This document shows positions 17,334 to 23,820 of a stretch of DNA of 64,000 bases, piece after piece. The notes under the pieces are model-generated. The model was not told where the DNA came from and ran no database searches. It was given only the letters and a program-made list of their open reading frames with translations. This stretch comes from Methanoregula sp. PtaU1.Bin051. Its GTDB lineage: Archaea > Halobacteriota > Methanomicrobia > Methanomicrobiales > Methanospirillaceae. The DNA is taken from positions 1 through 64,000 of the forward strand of contig MVRE01000011.1 in the NCBI GenBank assembly GCA_002067895.1, in the 5' to 3' direction. A program made the translations under genes and the position numbers. Numbering within the stretch: position 1 is the first letter of the stretch; each line of letters starts with the position of its first letter.

Positions 17334-17909
17334 ATGTTGATCACCGCCTACTGCCCGGAATGCGCTGAGGAGTGCGAACATGAGGTCCTTGCAGAGTTAA
17401 GGGAACAGACGGTGCGTTGTACATGTTGTAATCATGTCCGGAGACAGAAAAAGGAGAAAGTGCCCGGGCCTGTCCTTCTCAAGACCATCGTTAGCCACGA
17501 AGGAGGTTCGGCAGTCTGCGGGATAGAGATGCTGCCTGAGGACGATTGTTCTGTCGATGACCGCCTGGTGGCCGAATGCGGCGAGGAGGCATTCGGTGTA
17601 CAGGTGACTGCGATCGAGTGCGGGCAGAAGAGGGTTTCCCGTGCGAAAGCAAGAGACATTACAGCGCTCTGGACTAGGGTAATCGATGAGGTCGTAGTCA
17701 GGTTCTCGGTCCACGCGGGCAGACAGACCATCCCGCTCTATAAAGTCTTTGATGGCGAAGAGTTTTTTACCGTCGGCGAGATCTGCACTGTCGGTGGGAA
17801 ACGATTCAGGATAACTCACCTGAAACTCCGTGACGGCCCGCTGATGCGCAAGGAGGGCTGGAAAACCGTCGCTCACCGCATAAAAAGGGTATACGGGAAC
17901 CGGTTATAG
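17334..17909 (+). CDS. HVO_0476 family zinc-finger protein
   Basis: This 191-residue archaeal protein begins with a zinc ribbon, CPECAEECEHE and CTCC (cysteines at about 8, 11, 30 and 33). A beta-rich domain follows, with LTITGIECG-like (VQVTAIECGQKRVSRAKA) and a C-terminal LKLRDGPLMRKEGWKTVAHRIKRVYG. These features match the HVO_0476 family described in haloarchaea and methanogens. Its role is unknown, though the zinc ribbon and basic C-terminus suggest nucleic-acid contact. It converges on the thioredoxin-like gene with a 6-bp overlap. Confidence 0.85.
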   Translation: MLITAYCPECAEECEHEVLAELREQTVRCTCCNHVRRQKKEKVPGPVLLKTIVSHEGGSAVCGIEMLPEDDCSVDDRLVAECGEEAFGVQVTAIECGQKRVSRAKARDITALWTRVIDEVVVRFSVHAGRQTIPLYKVFDGEEFFTVGEICTVGGKRFRITHLKLRDGPLMRKEGWKTVAHRIKRVYGNRL

Positions 17910-18164
17910 GTATTTTTTTATTGCTGACTCAAGCAGCTCGCGGTGGACCATCCCCTCGAACCGTTCCCTGACTGCGCCATCAACGAGGACTATTGTCGTT
18001 GGAGTAACTTTAAGGGAGTACTGTTTGATATACTTGGGCTCTTTTGTTGCATCGATCTCTTCAATCTTCAGCTTGAGCGCTTTTGAAACCTCGTTGTTGA
18101 TTGGACTCTGCTCCATACAGCCCATGCATCCGGGCTGGAAAAAACAGATCACTGACAATGCCAT
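17904..18164 (-). CDS. Thioredoxin-fold protein with CMGC motif
   Basis: This is an 86-residue thioredoxin-like protein starting MALSVICFFQPGCMGCMEQSP. The active-site position has C-M-G-C in place of the usual CGPC or CPYC. The cis-proline region VTPTTIVLVDG and the C-terminal helix are present. An upstream ATG would add eight residues but gives a less usual N-terminus. It probably acts as a small cytosolic disulfide reductase. Reductant and target are not evident from the context. Confidence 0.82.
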   Translation of the reverse strand: MALSVICFFQPGCMGCMEQSPINNEVSKALKLKIEEIDATKEPKYIKQYSLKVTPTTIVLVDGAVRERFEGMVHRELLESAIKKYL

Positions 18165-18217
18165 AGTTACAGAATCGGGATGGGGCAATAAAAAAGATGC
18201 GGTTATATTTACCGATA

Positions 18218-18904
18218 TCAGCCTATACCGACAGAGAGAACTTTAATTTCGATAACCGGGTAACCGAAATCGATTGTAAGACCCTGTGCTGTCTTCTGGG
18301 TGACTTCTCCAATCCGCACGGAGTAGGAGGATTCGGTTGCGTTCTTTGCGAGTGTCGGGCTGTCAGATACCCCCATTCTGATCATGTCACCAATATGAAC
18401 ATCGGTCACATTGATGCCCTGCTGGATAAGGTTTTCAGATGAAAAAAATTGGGTCATGGAATCTGCAAACGGCAGTTGTATTGATTTTTGTTCGTTCAGC
18501 TTCATCCCGACAATTCCTTGACTGATTGCATCATGTTCTCCTCCAAAAAGAGCAAACGATGATGTCCAGCCGTTTTCTGCAGAATACACTGGAAGGGGTA
18601 TGACTGATTTCGTCGAACTCTGGTTTGCCAATAACTGGAGCTGTTTCGAATAAAAAGTACCGTAGCCGGCCCCTGCGTACTGCCTGTAAAGCTGCTGGTC
18701 AGTGGTTACCAGCGGATTTCCGCTCTTATCCCTGATCGTATAATCGATGGTTACGATATTGCCGGGCTTGATTGCATTAAATGCTGTGATCCAACCAGTA
18801 CCCAGCGAAGATACGACCATAAGCACGACAAAGAGCACGCACCCGATAATCGCAAGAATCTTGTAAATTGACTTGACAGATTGTTTAGATTTCTTCTCAG
18901 CCAT
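18218..18904 (-). CDS. Membrane-anchored FKBP-type peptidyl-prolyl isomerase-like protein
   Basis: This 228-residue protein has a lysine-rich cytoplasmic N-terminus and one transmembrane segment (about 15-38, YKILAIIGCVLFVVLMVVSS), then an extracytoplasmic FKBP-like domain. FKBP signatures are GNIVTIDYTIRDKSGNPLVTT at its start and ISQGIVGMKLNEQKSIQLPF, corresponding to the usual G-aL-GM..GE motif. A long insert (about 75-115) interrupts the fold. It likely assists folding of exported proteins. The final residues (DFGYPVIEIKVLSVGIG) complete the sheet. Confidence 0.82.
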   Translation of the reverse strand: MAEKKSKQSVKSIYKILAIIGCVLFVVLMVVSSLGTGWITAFNAIKPGNIVTIDYTIRDKSGNPLVTTDQQLYRQYAGAGYGTFYSKQLQLLANQSSTKSVIPLPVYSAENGWTSSFALFGGEHDAISQGIVGMKLNEQKSIQLPFADSMTQFFSSENLIQQGINVTDVHIGDMIRMGVSDSPTLAKNATESSYSVRIGEVTQKTAQGLTIDFGYPVIEIKVLSVGIG

Positions 18905-18975
18905 CGCTGTAATCCTCCTTCATAGTACGATCCTGAACGATGATAAACCATTGTGCTTTTCTCAAAAGTCCCTCC

Positions 18976-19011
18976 AACGCATCAGAACCTTCTTGAGGGT
19001 TCTGATGCGTT
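18976..19011. repeat. Perfect 14-bp inverted repeat at the outer left edge of the transposon
   Basis: AACGCATCAGAACC (18976-18989) and GGTTCTGATGCGTT (18998-19011) are exact reverse complements separated by TTCTTGAG. The right arm is the start of the left transposon end. The left arm looks like the outermost 14 bp of a second, otherwise deleted, transposon end sharing the same 8-bp target sequence. Confidence 0.85.
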
Positions 19012-19056
19012 CTCGGTTGATTGATGCGTACTGACTTCGCTGATGCGTGGCGGTTG
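18998..19056 (+). repeat. Left terminal inverted repeat of transposon
   Basis: It aligns without gaps to the reverse complement of 22187-22245. Identical blocks are at repeat positions 1-11 (GGTTCTGATGC), 17-20 (CGGT), 22-24 (GAT), 44-49 (TGATGC) and 51-57 (TGGCGGT). The inner TGATGC repeats the outer one, suggesting two transposase-binding sites per end. The 8-bp TTCTTGAG target copy abuts it at 18990-18997. Confidence 0.85.
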
Positions 19057-19109
19057 ATCGCGGGGTGTATCCGAGTGAGTTATGAACACCCGCGCATAAT
19101 AATTCATGG

Positions 19110-19232
19110 ATGCCGAACTCTTCCAAGAACAAGAAATCAAAGAAACCTGTACCAGTCAAGGATCAGGACAAGATCGTTGACCGGATAATCAAGCGGGACA
19201 GAAAAGCACTGGAAGAGTTAAGCAATCTCTGA
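19110..19232 (+). CDS. Small basic protein (40 residues) of the transposon
   Basis: This short frame begins MPNSSKKNKKSKKPVPVKDQ and continues with a charged helix (KIVDRIIKRDRKALEEL). The composition is protein-like, with a lysine-rich head and an amphipathic helix, and the 3' end overlaps the convergent transposase gene by 15 bp. No ribosome binding site was seen, and no family was recognised. It may be an accessory DNA-binding factor or not be expressed. Confidence 0.4.
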   Translation: MPNSSKNKKSKKPVPVKDQDKIVDRIIKRDRKALEELSNL

Positions 19233-20435
19233 CGTGCTTGCAGGACTCTTTTTTGAATCCGCTGCCAGTCCGATCATTGTCATCCAACGGTTGCCGGTCA
19301 GGTCAATTGGGATATTTGCCATCTGTGCCGGTGTCATGCCGCCGATACCCTGATGCGGTCTGATGTAGTTGTAATACGTCTGCATCCCGGTGGCAAACTC
19401 TTCAGCGTCGCAGGAACTATCAAAACTCCGGACAACCTTTGTCCTCTCCCTGAATGTCCCGTTCAACCGTTCGAGGATGTTGTTGTTCGGCTTAGTTTCA
19501 AAGTCTTTCAGCCGGATGTGCGGGTTCTGGATTCGTCCGAGTCCGAAAAATTCTGCCCTGATTGCACTGCTGTAAGCCTGAAGGCCATCGGTCACAATGG
19601 CGTCCGGTGCTTTATTGGCGGCGTTCTTGGCCTTGCGGAGCGGCTGGCGTGCATCTTCTTTGTACCGGGTTTCCGTCACTTCGCAAGCAAGAAGATACCG
19701 GGTCTTTGCATCCATGACGTTCCAAATCCACTCATAGTATTTTTTCTGCCCTTCCTTTTTGATGAAGATCGTCGTCTCGTCAGAGTGCCAGATGTTGCCG
19801 ACATCCGCTTTGTATTTCTCTGCATACCTTCCGAGAAGCGAGAGGTACTTCTTGATCCACCGGAGAATTGTTGTCTGGTTGACTGATACTTCCTCGAATT
19901 GTTTCAAGTGATCCGCGATCTTCCTCTGCGAGACTCCCTTGAAGTAAAGATCAAGAGTCTGCGTCACGGTCTTGGGGCTGTGCTTCATCCGGCAGAAGCC
20001 CTTATCGACAACAAATGTATGGTTGCAGTCCTGACAGGAATATCTCTGGTTCGTGCCGTAGACGGTCTTCCGGCTTCCCCACTTCCTGATATTCTCGGAC
20101 TTGCAGACCGGACAGGTAATCTTCGGTTCGACTTCTTCCAGGTACGCCGGTGCACTGTGTTCCTCTACGTCACCGGCTATCTTTATTGAGAGTTGTACAG
20201 CGTGGATGTGTTTGCACGGTAACTGCCTCTTCTGAAAATCGGGACAGGTGCAGAACCAGTCGTGCATGTGGGTGGGATCTCGGCCTTTGACGAACTTCCG
20301 GGTAACCTGATATGTCCCGTTCCCGCTCTGTGACTTGACATTCCATTCATTCTTGCTGACCTGGCAGACGGTATCCGGCTGCGAGAGTATCGCCAGCCCC
20401 CTTAACTCCCGTGGATCGTTGAGTTGTCGGATCAT
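19218..20435 (-). CDS. SWIM/zinc-ribbon DDE transposase, IS6-like
   Basis: With the ATG at 20435 the protein has 405 residues. An upstream GTG-GTG would add four, but GGTGAT lies 4 nt before this ATG as a ribosome binding site. Domains in order: SWIM zinc finger (CTCPDFQKRQLPCKH, about 63-77), zinc ribbon (CPVC and CQDC, about 108-137), HTH-like segment (VSQRKIADHL), and DDE catalytic core. Likely catalytic residues are Asp in WHSDET (219), Asp in VTDGLQAY (283) and Glu in NNILERLNGT (322). The core resembles IS6/IS240 transposases, while the N-terminal zinc modules make it larger than the roughly 230-residue norm. All catalytic residues are present, so it may be active. Confidence 0.9.
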   Translation of the reverse strand: MIRQLNDPRELRGLAILSQPDTVCQVSKNEWNVKSQSGNGTYQVTRKFVKGRDPTHMHDWFCTCPDFQKRQLPCKHIHAVQLSIKIAGDVEEHSAPAYLEEVEPKITCPVCKSENIRKWGSRKTVYGTNQRYSCQDCNHTFVVDKGFCRMKHSPKTVTQTLDLYFKGVSQRKIADHLKQFEEVSVNQTTILRWIKKYLSLLGRYAEKYKADVGNIWHSDETTIFIKKEGQKKYYEWIWNVMDAKTRYLLACEVTETRYKEDARQPLRKAKNAANKAPDAIVTDGLQAYSSAIRAEFFGLGRIQNPHIRLKDFETKPNNNILERLNGTFRERTKVVRSFDSSCDAEEFATGMQTYYNYIRPHQGIGGMTPAQMANIPIDLTGNRWMTMIGLAADSKKSPASTSEIA

Positions 20436-20459
20436 TATTATCACCACATTTCCTTTTAC

Positions 20460-20589
20460 AAATCGTACGATTTATTCTATGAATCTCTATCATATTAAAC
20501 ATATCGGTTATTAATCGTACGAACAATTAGAGGAACATTTATTATATCGTACGCAACATAGTTGTAATTATAGTAGTGGTGCGTACGCA
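20460..20589. promoter_or_regulatory. Divergent promoters with four CGTACG palindromes
   Basis: CGTACG-centred sites are at 20460-20473 (AAATCGTACGATTT), 20515-20522 (TCGTACGA), 20547-20553 (TCGTACG) and 20580-20589 (TGCGTACGCA). TTTATTATAT (20538-20547, plus) is a TATA box for the AbrB-like gene; TTTAATATG (20499-20491, minus) is one for the transposase. Each promoter is bracketed by two sites, near TATA/BRE and near the start of transcription. This is what an autorepressor of both directions would need. The AbrB-like or winged-helix protein is the obvious candidate binder. Confidence 0.7.
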
Positions 20590-20828
20590 TGACCGAGACT
20601 GAAGAAGCGGTATCCGACGTGATACCGGAACTTGATGGGGATACTATCACTAAACAGGTGAAGCTCAGCTATGATGGGCGACAACTCATGATCCGTATCC
20701 CCCGCGAGATTGCGGAGTTTTACGACCTTAAAAAAGGCGACCGGATCGATATGACAGTGAACATTCCGGCGCAGATGGAATCAACTAGGGAGATCCCTCT
20801 GATGGTGAAAATCGCGGAGGCGGAATAG
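20589..20828 (+). CDS. AbrB/SpoVT-type DNA-binding protein
   Basis: This is a 79-residue protein. Residues about 22-58 match the swapped-hairpin AbrB fold: KQVKLSYDGRQLMIRIPREIAEFYDLKKGDRIDMTV (cited in part as RQLMIRIPREIAEFYDLKKGD). Such proteins dimerise and bind palindromic DNA, often near their own promoters or as antitoxins. The last palindrome of the divergent promoter overlaps its start codon. It overlaps the next gene by 1 bp (TAGTG), so it leads a three-gene coupled operon. No toxin domain was recognised next to it. Confidence 0.82.
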   Translation: MTETEEAVSDVIPELDGDTITKQVKLSYDGRQLMIRIPREIAEFYDLKKGDRIDMTVNIPAQMESTREIPLMVKIAEAE

Positions 20829-21025
20829 TGACGGAATTGAATGTCTACGAACAGGCCATTCTCCGGTTACTGAAAGTCGCCCGCCGCGCTTTAACTACTT
20901 CACAGATTGCCGATAAAACCGGAATCGCGTGGGAGACTGCCAAGAAATATCTCGATAAACTTCACCGGAAACGGTTCATCTCCAAAGAGGATACGGGGAA
21001 CCGGATCTACTGGAAGATAAAATGA
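20828..21025 (+). CDS. Winged-helix DNA-binding protein
   Basis: This is a 65-residue single-domain protein starting at GTG, which overlaps the preceding TAG by one base. The sequence YEQAILRLLKVARRALTTSQ then IADKTGIAWETAKKYLDKLH is a canonical winged helix, with the wing RFISKEDTGNRIYWKI. It overlaps the next ATG by 4 bp. It is probably a transcription regulator of the transposon, working with or beside the AbrB-like protein. Confidence 0.8.
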   Translation: MTELNVYEQAILRLLKVARRALTTSQIADKTGIAWETAKKYLDKLHRKRFISKEDTGNRIYWKIK

Positions 21026-21264
21026 AATCAGGAAAATCTTCACGGAAACAAAGTCAATGCATTTACGACGGTGACGATTCCTGTGCCTTCAGTGGGTTTG
21101 GTGTCGGGCATCACGGAGAAGCGTGTTATTGTGAACACTTCAATTCAGCGGTCTATTGTCCGTACTTCAATAAGATGAGAGATAATCGAATCGCCGCCAA
21201 ACGCGAGAAAAACAAGCAGAAGCACTCTCTTCTCTCTCGATTACGACGAAAGATATTCGGATAA
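21022..21264 (+). CDS. Small cysteine-rich protein of the transposon
   Basis: This is an 80-residue protein of unknown family. The N-terminal half holds cysteines in CIYDGDDSCAF, EACYCEHF and AVYCPYF, with a nearby histidine, suggesting a compact zinc-binding module. The C-terminal third is strongly basic (RIAAKREKNKQKHSLLSRLRRK). The design suggests a DNA- or RNA-binding factor. It is translationally coupled to the winged-helix gene by an ATGA overlap. Confidence 0.6.
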   Translation: MKSGKSSRKQSQCIYDGDDSCAFSGFGVGHHGEACYCEHFNSAVYCPYFNKMRDNRIAAKREKNKQKHSLLSRLRRKIFG

Positions 21265-21345
21265 TTGTTACAGGTCATTTCACATTCAAATAACTATTTT
21301 TAAGACCCCTCAAATTGATGTCATTTTATCAGAAAGGGTGTTACT

Positions 21346-21786
21346 TTGGTGAAAAAACGTAGTGGCCTCGTTGAATCTTCCTTTGAAGTCGGTCAGAATA
21401 TTTGGAATAACAACGATCAAAAGGACGACCGGGAACGGAAGTTGACAGCAGCTCAAATAACGAAAATTAAGGTAGCTGCTGGTAAATGTGAGATCCCAAG
21501 TTGCCCAAAAGGGGCATATAAAGTCCATCACATCAATGGGGATAGAACAGATGATTCGTATGAGAATTTAATTGTCCTTTGTAGTAATCATCACGATGAA
21601 GCTGAAGGGAAATACATAGCGGGAAATGATCGCCGGGTAGATACATCAATACCTCGTTTGAAAAAACTCGTTAAAGATCGCAAAAAAGGGATCAAAGATG
21701 ATATTATGAATGCATTATCTCGAAAAGCCACTAAACCAACACAGAGAAAAAAACCGTTTGCATCGTGGGATGACGTTCGATATTAA
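21346..21786 (+). CDS. HNH endonuclease domain protein
   Basis: This protein of about 146 residues starts at TTG 21346 or GTG 21349, with AAGGG about 10 nt upstream. It has a classical HNH motif: CEIPSC for structural zinc, then KVHHINGDRTDDSYENLIVL (catalytic HH and Asn) and CSNHHDEAEG. The C-terminus is basic. HNH proteins are nicking or cleaving nucleases found in mobile elements and restriction systems. Its place inside the transposon suggests a mobility or defence role, but the target is unknown. By eye the region is more AT-rich than the core genes. Confidence 0.85.
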   Translation: MVKKRSGLVESSFEVGQNIWNNNDQKDDRERKLTAAQITKIKVAAGKCEIPSCPKGAYKVHHINGDRTDDSYENLIVLCSNHHDEAEGKYIAGNDRRVDTSIPRLKKLVKDRKKGIKDDIMNALSRKATKPTQRKKPFASWDDVRY

Positions 21787-21792
21787 AAATAG

Positions 21793-22059
21793 TTAGAAGT
21801 TTACCCCTTTCCAGTCTTTAGGCTCGCCCGTGCGATAAACCAGCCAAGTTTTTCCACTGGGGCTTTTTACAACACGCGCCTTTTCTCCAATAGCCCCGAT
21901 ACCTTTCGGGTAGGGTGTGCGAATTTCCTTTGCAAATTTCATCGCAGTTTGTTGTTTTCTGAAAGTTGTTCCGATGAGGAAATATCTCTCTCCATCGAAT
22001 CTTCGATAAAGGGGGATATGATCCTTCGTGTAATATTTCTGGGATTGCGCCGATTGCAT
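21793..22059 (-). CDS. Hypothetical protein of the transposon right end
   Basis: The likely start is the ATG at 22059, since GGAGG lies 8 nt upstream; this gives 88 residues beginning MQSAQSQKYYTKDHIPLYRR. An earlier ATG at 22113 has no binding site. The protein mixes aromatic and basic residues (RYFLIGTTFRKQQTAMKFAK, ARVVKSPSGKTWLVYRTGEP), reminiscent of small beta-alpha nucleic-acid-binding folds. No family was recognised. It converges on the HNH gene with a 6-bp gap and is the last gene before the right inverted repeat. Confidence 0.55.
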   Translation of the reverse strand: MQSAQSQKYYTKDHIPLYRRFDGERYFLIGTTFRKQQTAMKFAKEIRTPYPKGIGAIGEKARVVKSPSGKTWLVYRTGEPKDWKGVNF

Positions 22060-22186
22060 TTTCATTTCCTCCATTTTGTTCCAGGATCGAGACCTACGGC
22101 CTGTCATCTCCATTACTCACAAAACCTTTCAAAACGGCAATTATCGTAACCGCTCTGGATCGCAAAAACGTCAGCAGATTCACCGC

Positions 22187-22245
22187 CCACCGCCATGCAT
22201 CACCAACCGTTTGCGCGGTTGATCCACCGTAGATGCATCAGAACC
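22187..22245 (-). repeat. Right terminal inverted repeat of transposon
   Basis: The reverse complement aligns gaplessly with 18998-19056, with matching outer GGTTCTGATGC and inner TGATGC-TGGCGGT blocks. The 8-bp target copy TTCTTGAG follows at 22246-22253. The next bases lead into the hsp20 promoter. Confidence 0.85.
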
Positions 22246-22267
22246 TTCTTGAGCAAACCTCAAATAC

Positions 22268-22333
22268 TATTAAAACTAACTCGAGGTGATCCCAAGCAGT
22301 TGAATCCGTGAGGGGATCCGGAGAAAGGAGGGA
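22268..22333 (+). promoter_or_regulatory. hsp20 promoter and strong ribosome binding site
   Basis: A TATA-like TATTAAAA is at 22268-22275, and AAAGGAGGGA (22324-22333) ends 5 nt before the ATG. The latter is one of the strongest Shine-Dalgarno sequences in the window. The transposon target duplication ends only 14 bp upstream of the TATA box, so any upstream control sites of this promoter now lie in transposon DNA or were displaced. Confidence 0.65.
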
Positions 22334-22338
22334 TCAGA

Positions 22339-22812
22339 ATGGTATGGAGACGTTATCCGTTTGATTCGATTTGGCGTGATATGGAAGAGATGCGCTCTGA
22401 TCTGGAGAACCTGTTCCAGCAGACGTACGCCGGGGCCAAGCTGCTCCCGCCGGGCGGCGTTGCCGACCGCATGCTACCGGCAATACGAGGGGAATTCCGC
22501 GTGGATGTCCGCGAACACGATGACGAGGTTATCGTAGTTGCCGATTTACCAGGGGTGGAAAAGGAAGACATCTCCCTACAGCTTGTGAATCCGAGAGCAC
22601 TGGAGGTTGCCTGCGAGCGGAAGGGCAAGAAGGAGGAAAAATCTGAGGGGTACTACATGCGCGAGCGGGTGTACGGTTCGCTGAGACGTATTATCACCCT
22701 GCCTGCAGATGTGAGCGAGGACGGTTCGACTGCCAGCTTCAAGAACGGAGTCCTTGAAGTCCGCCTGAAAAAGACAATAATATCTCCCAAAACCCGTATC
22801 CAGATCGAATAA
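22339..22812 (+). CDS. hsp20: Small heat-shock protein Hsp20
   Basis: This is a 157-residue alpha-crystallin-type chaperone that holds unfolding proteins. The N-terminal arm is MVWRRYPFDSIWRDMEEMRS. The alpha-crystallin domain runs from about 50 to 145 (EFRVDVREHDDEVIVVADLP, GVEKEDISLQL, then VYGSLRRIITLPADV and FKNGVLEVRLKK). The C-terminal anchoring motif appears as TRIQIE. A T9 run directly after the stop is a plausible terminator. A transposon end lies about 90 bp upstream of the ATG. Confidence 0.95.
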   Translation: MVWRRYPFDSIWRDMEEMRSDLENLFQQTYAGAKLLPPGGVADRMLPAIRGEFRVDVREHDDEVIVVADLPGVEKEDISLQLVNPRALEVACERKGKKEEKSEGYYMRERVYGSLRRIITLPADVSEDGSTASFKNGVLEVRLKKTIISPKTRIQIE

Positions 22813-22827
22813 CTTTCTTTTTTTTTA
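22813..22827 (+). terminator. Oligo-T terminator after hsp20
   Basis: CTTTC followed by nine Ts (22818-22826) begins right after the hsp20 stop. Archaeal RNA polymerase commonly terminates at such U-rich tracts without a hairpin. Confidence 0.6.
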
Positions 22828-22865
22828 TCGATGATTTCAAGATATCTGCACAACAAGCTTTAGTG

Positions 22866-23654
22866 ATGGATAAAAAAAAGGTCAGGGATTACATGACTTA
22901 TGATGTCGTGAGCGTAGCTCATGACGGTATTGTTAAAAATGTCATGGATAAGATCCAGACCACAAATCATGACGGGTTCCCGGTCCTTGAAGGCAACAAG
23001 GTTGTCGGGTACATATCCGCACGCGACCTCCTGTTCGTTCCCCCGGATACGCAGGTTGATAAGGTGATGTCCAAAGATCTTATCGTCGCTGATCCTGATA
23101 TGAGCATCACGGATGCAGCACGGGTCATTTTCCGGTCAGGGATCCAGAAGCTACCAGTTGTCGATGAGAAGACACATTTGATCGGGATCATATCCAATTC
23201 TGATGTAATACGGTCGCAGATCGAACGCGTTTCCCCGGAAAAAGTCTTCAATTTTATGACAACATTGAAGAAATTGTATAACGTTGATTCGACCCTGAAC
23301 AGGGGAACGATTCCCATCTCAGACCTGCTCCCAACCCAGTCAAAAATTTACGAGGATGAACTGGAAGGAAGGATTTACGAGATCAGGAAAGGGCTTGCCG
23401 AGCCCATCATTGTCGTCCGAAGGCCGGGAAAAACCATCCTTGTCGACGGCCACCACCGTGCTGTCGCAGCGAAACGAATGGGGATAACAGCACTTGATGC
23501 ATATATTATCGATATCACACAGGATATTGAGCTCGGCATGGAAAGAACAGCCCATGCGATGAATCTGCATACGCTGGATGATATCCAGATACTTGATTAT
23601 GCCCGGCATCCTCTTGTCGCACTCACCCACCGCATGGCTAAGAAAAGCGGCTAG
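22866..23654 (+). CDS. CBS-pair protein with ParB-like nuclease domain
   Basis: This is a 262-residue soluble protein; a GTG one codon upstream is an alternative start. Residues about 5-120 form two CBS motifs (MTYDVVSVAHDGIVKNVMDK and MSKDLIVADPDMSITDAARV, IGIISNSDVI). Residues about 155-225 form a ParB/sulfiredoxin-type domain, with VVRRPGKTILVDGHHRAVAA carrying the GHHR signature. Similar CBS-ParB fusions occur in methanogens. The CBS part probably senses adenine nucleotides. The activity of the ParB part, nuclease or phosphotransfer, is not known. Confidence 0.87.
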   Translation: MDKKKVRDYMTYDVVSVAHDGIVKNVMDKIQTTNHDGFPVLEGNKVVGYISARDLLFVPPDTQVDKVMSKDLIVADPDMSITDAARVIFRSGIQKLPVVDEKTHLIGIISNSDVIRSQIERVSPEKVFNFMTTLKKLYNVDSTLNRGTIPISDLLPTQSKIYEDELEGRIYEIRKGLAEPIIVVRRPGKTILVDGHHRAVAAKRMGITALDAYIIDITQDIELGMERTAHAMNLHTLDDIQILDYARHPLVALTHRMAKKSG

Positions 23655-23717
23655 GTTTCAGACTGTATTACTGTGATCGAAAGAAGGGATAGATCAGGAT
23701 TTTTAAAAACTTAGCGG

Positions 23718-23820
23718 GTGCGTTGCACTCCGGATGTCAGGAGGATTCCATCAGGAACCTTCGCAAACGGAGGAGTGAGAAGCACTCCGAACGTAAAGAA
23801 AGTTCCGTCAGGAACCTTCG
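23718..23820. repeat. Duplicated gene-end sequence between two convergent genes
   Basis: The sequence around TTCCGTCAGGAACCTTCGCA (23803-23822), at the end of the nucleotidyltransferase gene, recurs imperfectly at 23746-23765 as TTCCATCAGGAACCTTCGCA. GCACTCC-related blocks alternate with it. It looks like a local tandem duplication of the gene's last codons. GTTCC-GGAAC pairs could form small hairpins that serve as a bidirectional transcript end. Confidence 0.6.

Larger units (their letters stand above)
18998..22245. mobile_element. 3,248-bp IS6-like transposon with passenger genes
   Basis: The element is bounded by imperfect 59-bp inverted repeats beginning GGTTCTGATGC, which resembles the IS6-family end GGTTCTGTTGC. 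It is flanked by the 8-bp direct repeat TTCTTGAG (18990-18997 and 22246-22253), the target-duplication length typical of IS6. It holds a DDE transposase with SWIM and zinc-ribbon domains (19218-20435, minus) and a 40-residue basic protein. Plus-strand genes are AbrB-like, winged-helix, Cys-rich and HNH; an unknown minus-strand gene follows. Four CGTACG palindromes lie in its central divergent promoter region. Passenger genes in an IS6-like element are unusual. The right edge is 22 bp from the hsp20 TATA box. Confidence 0.82.
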
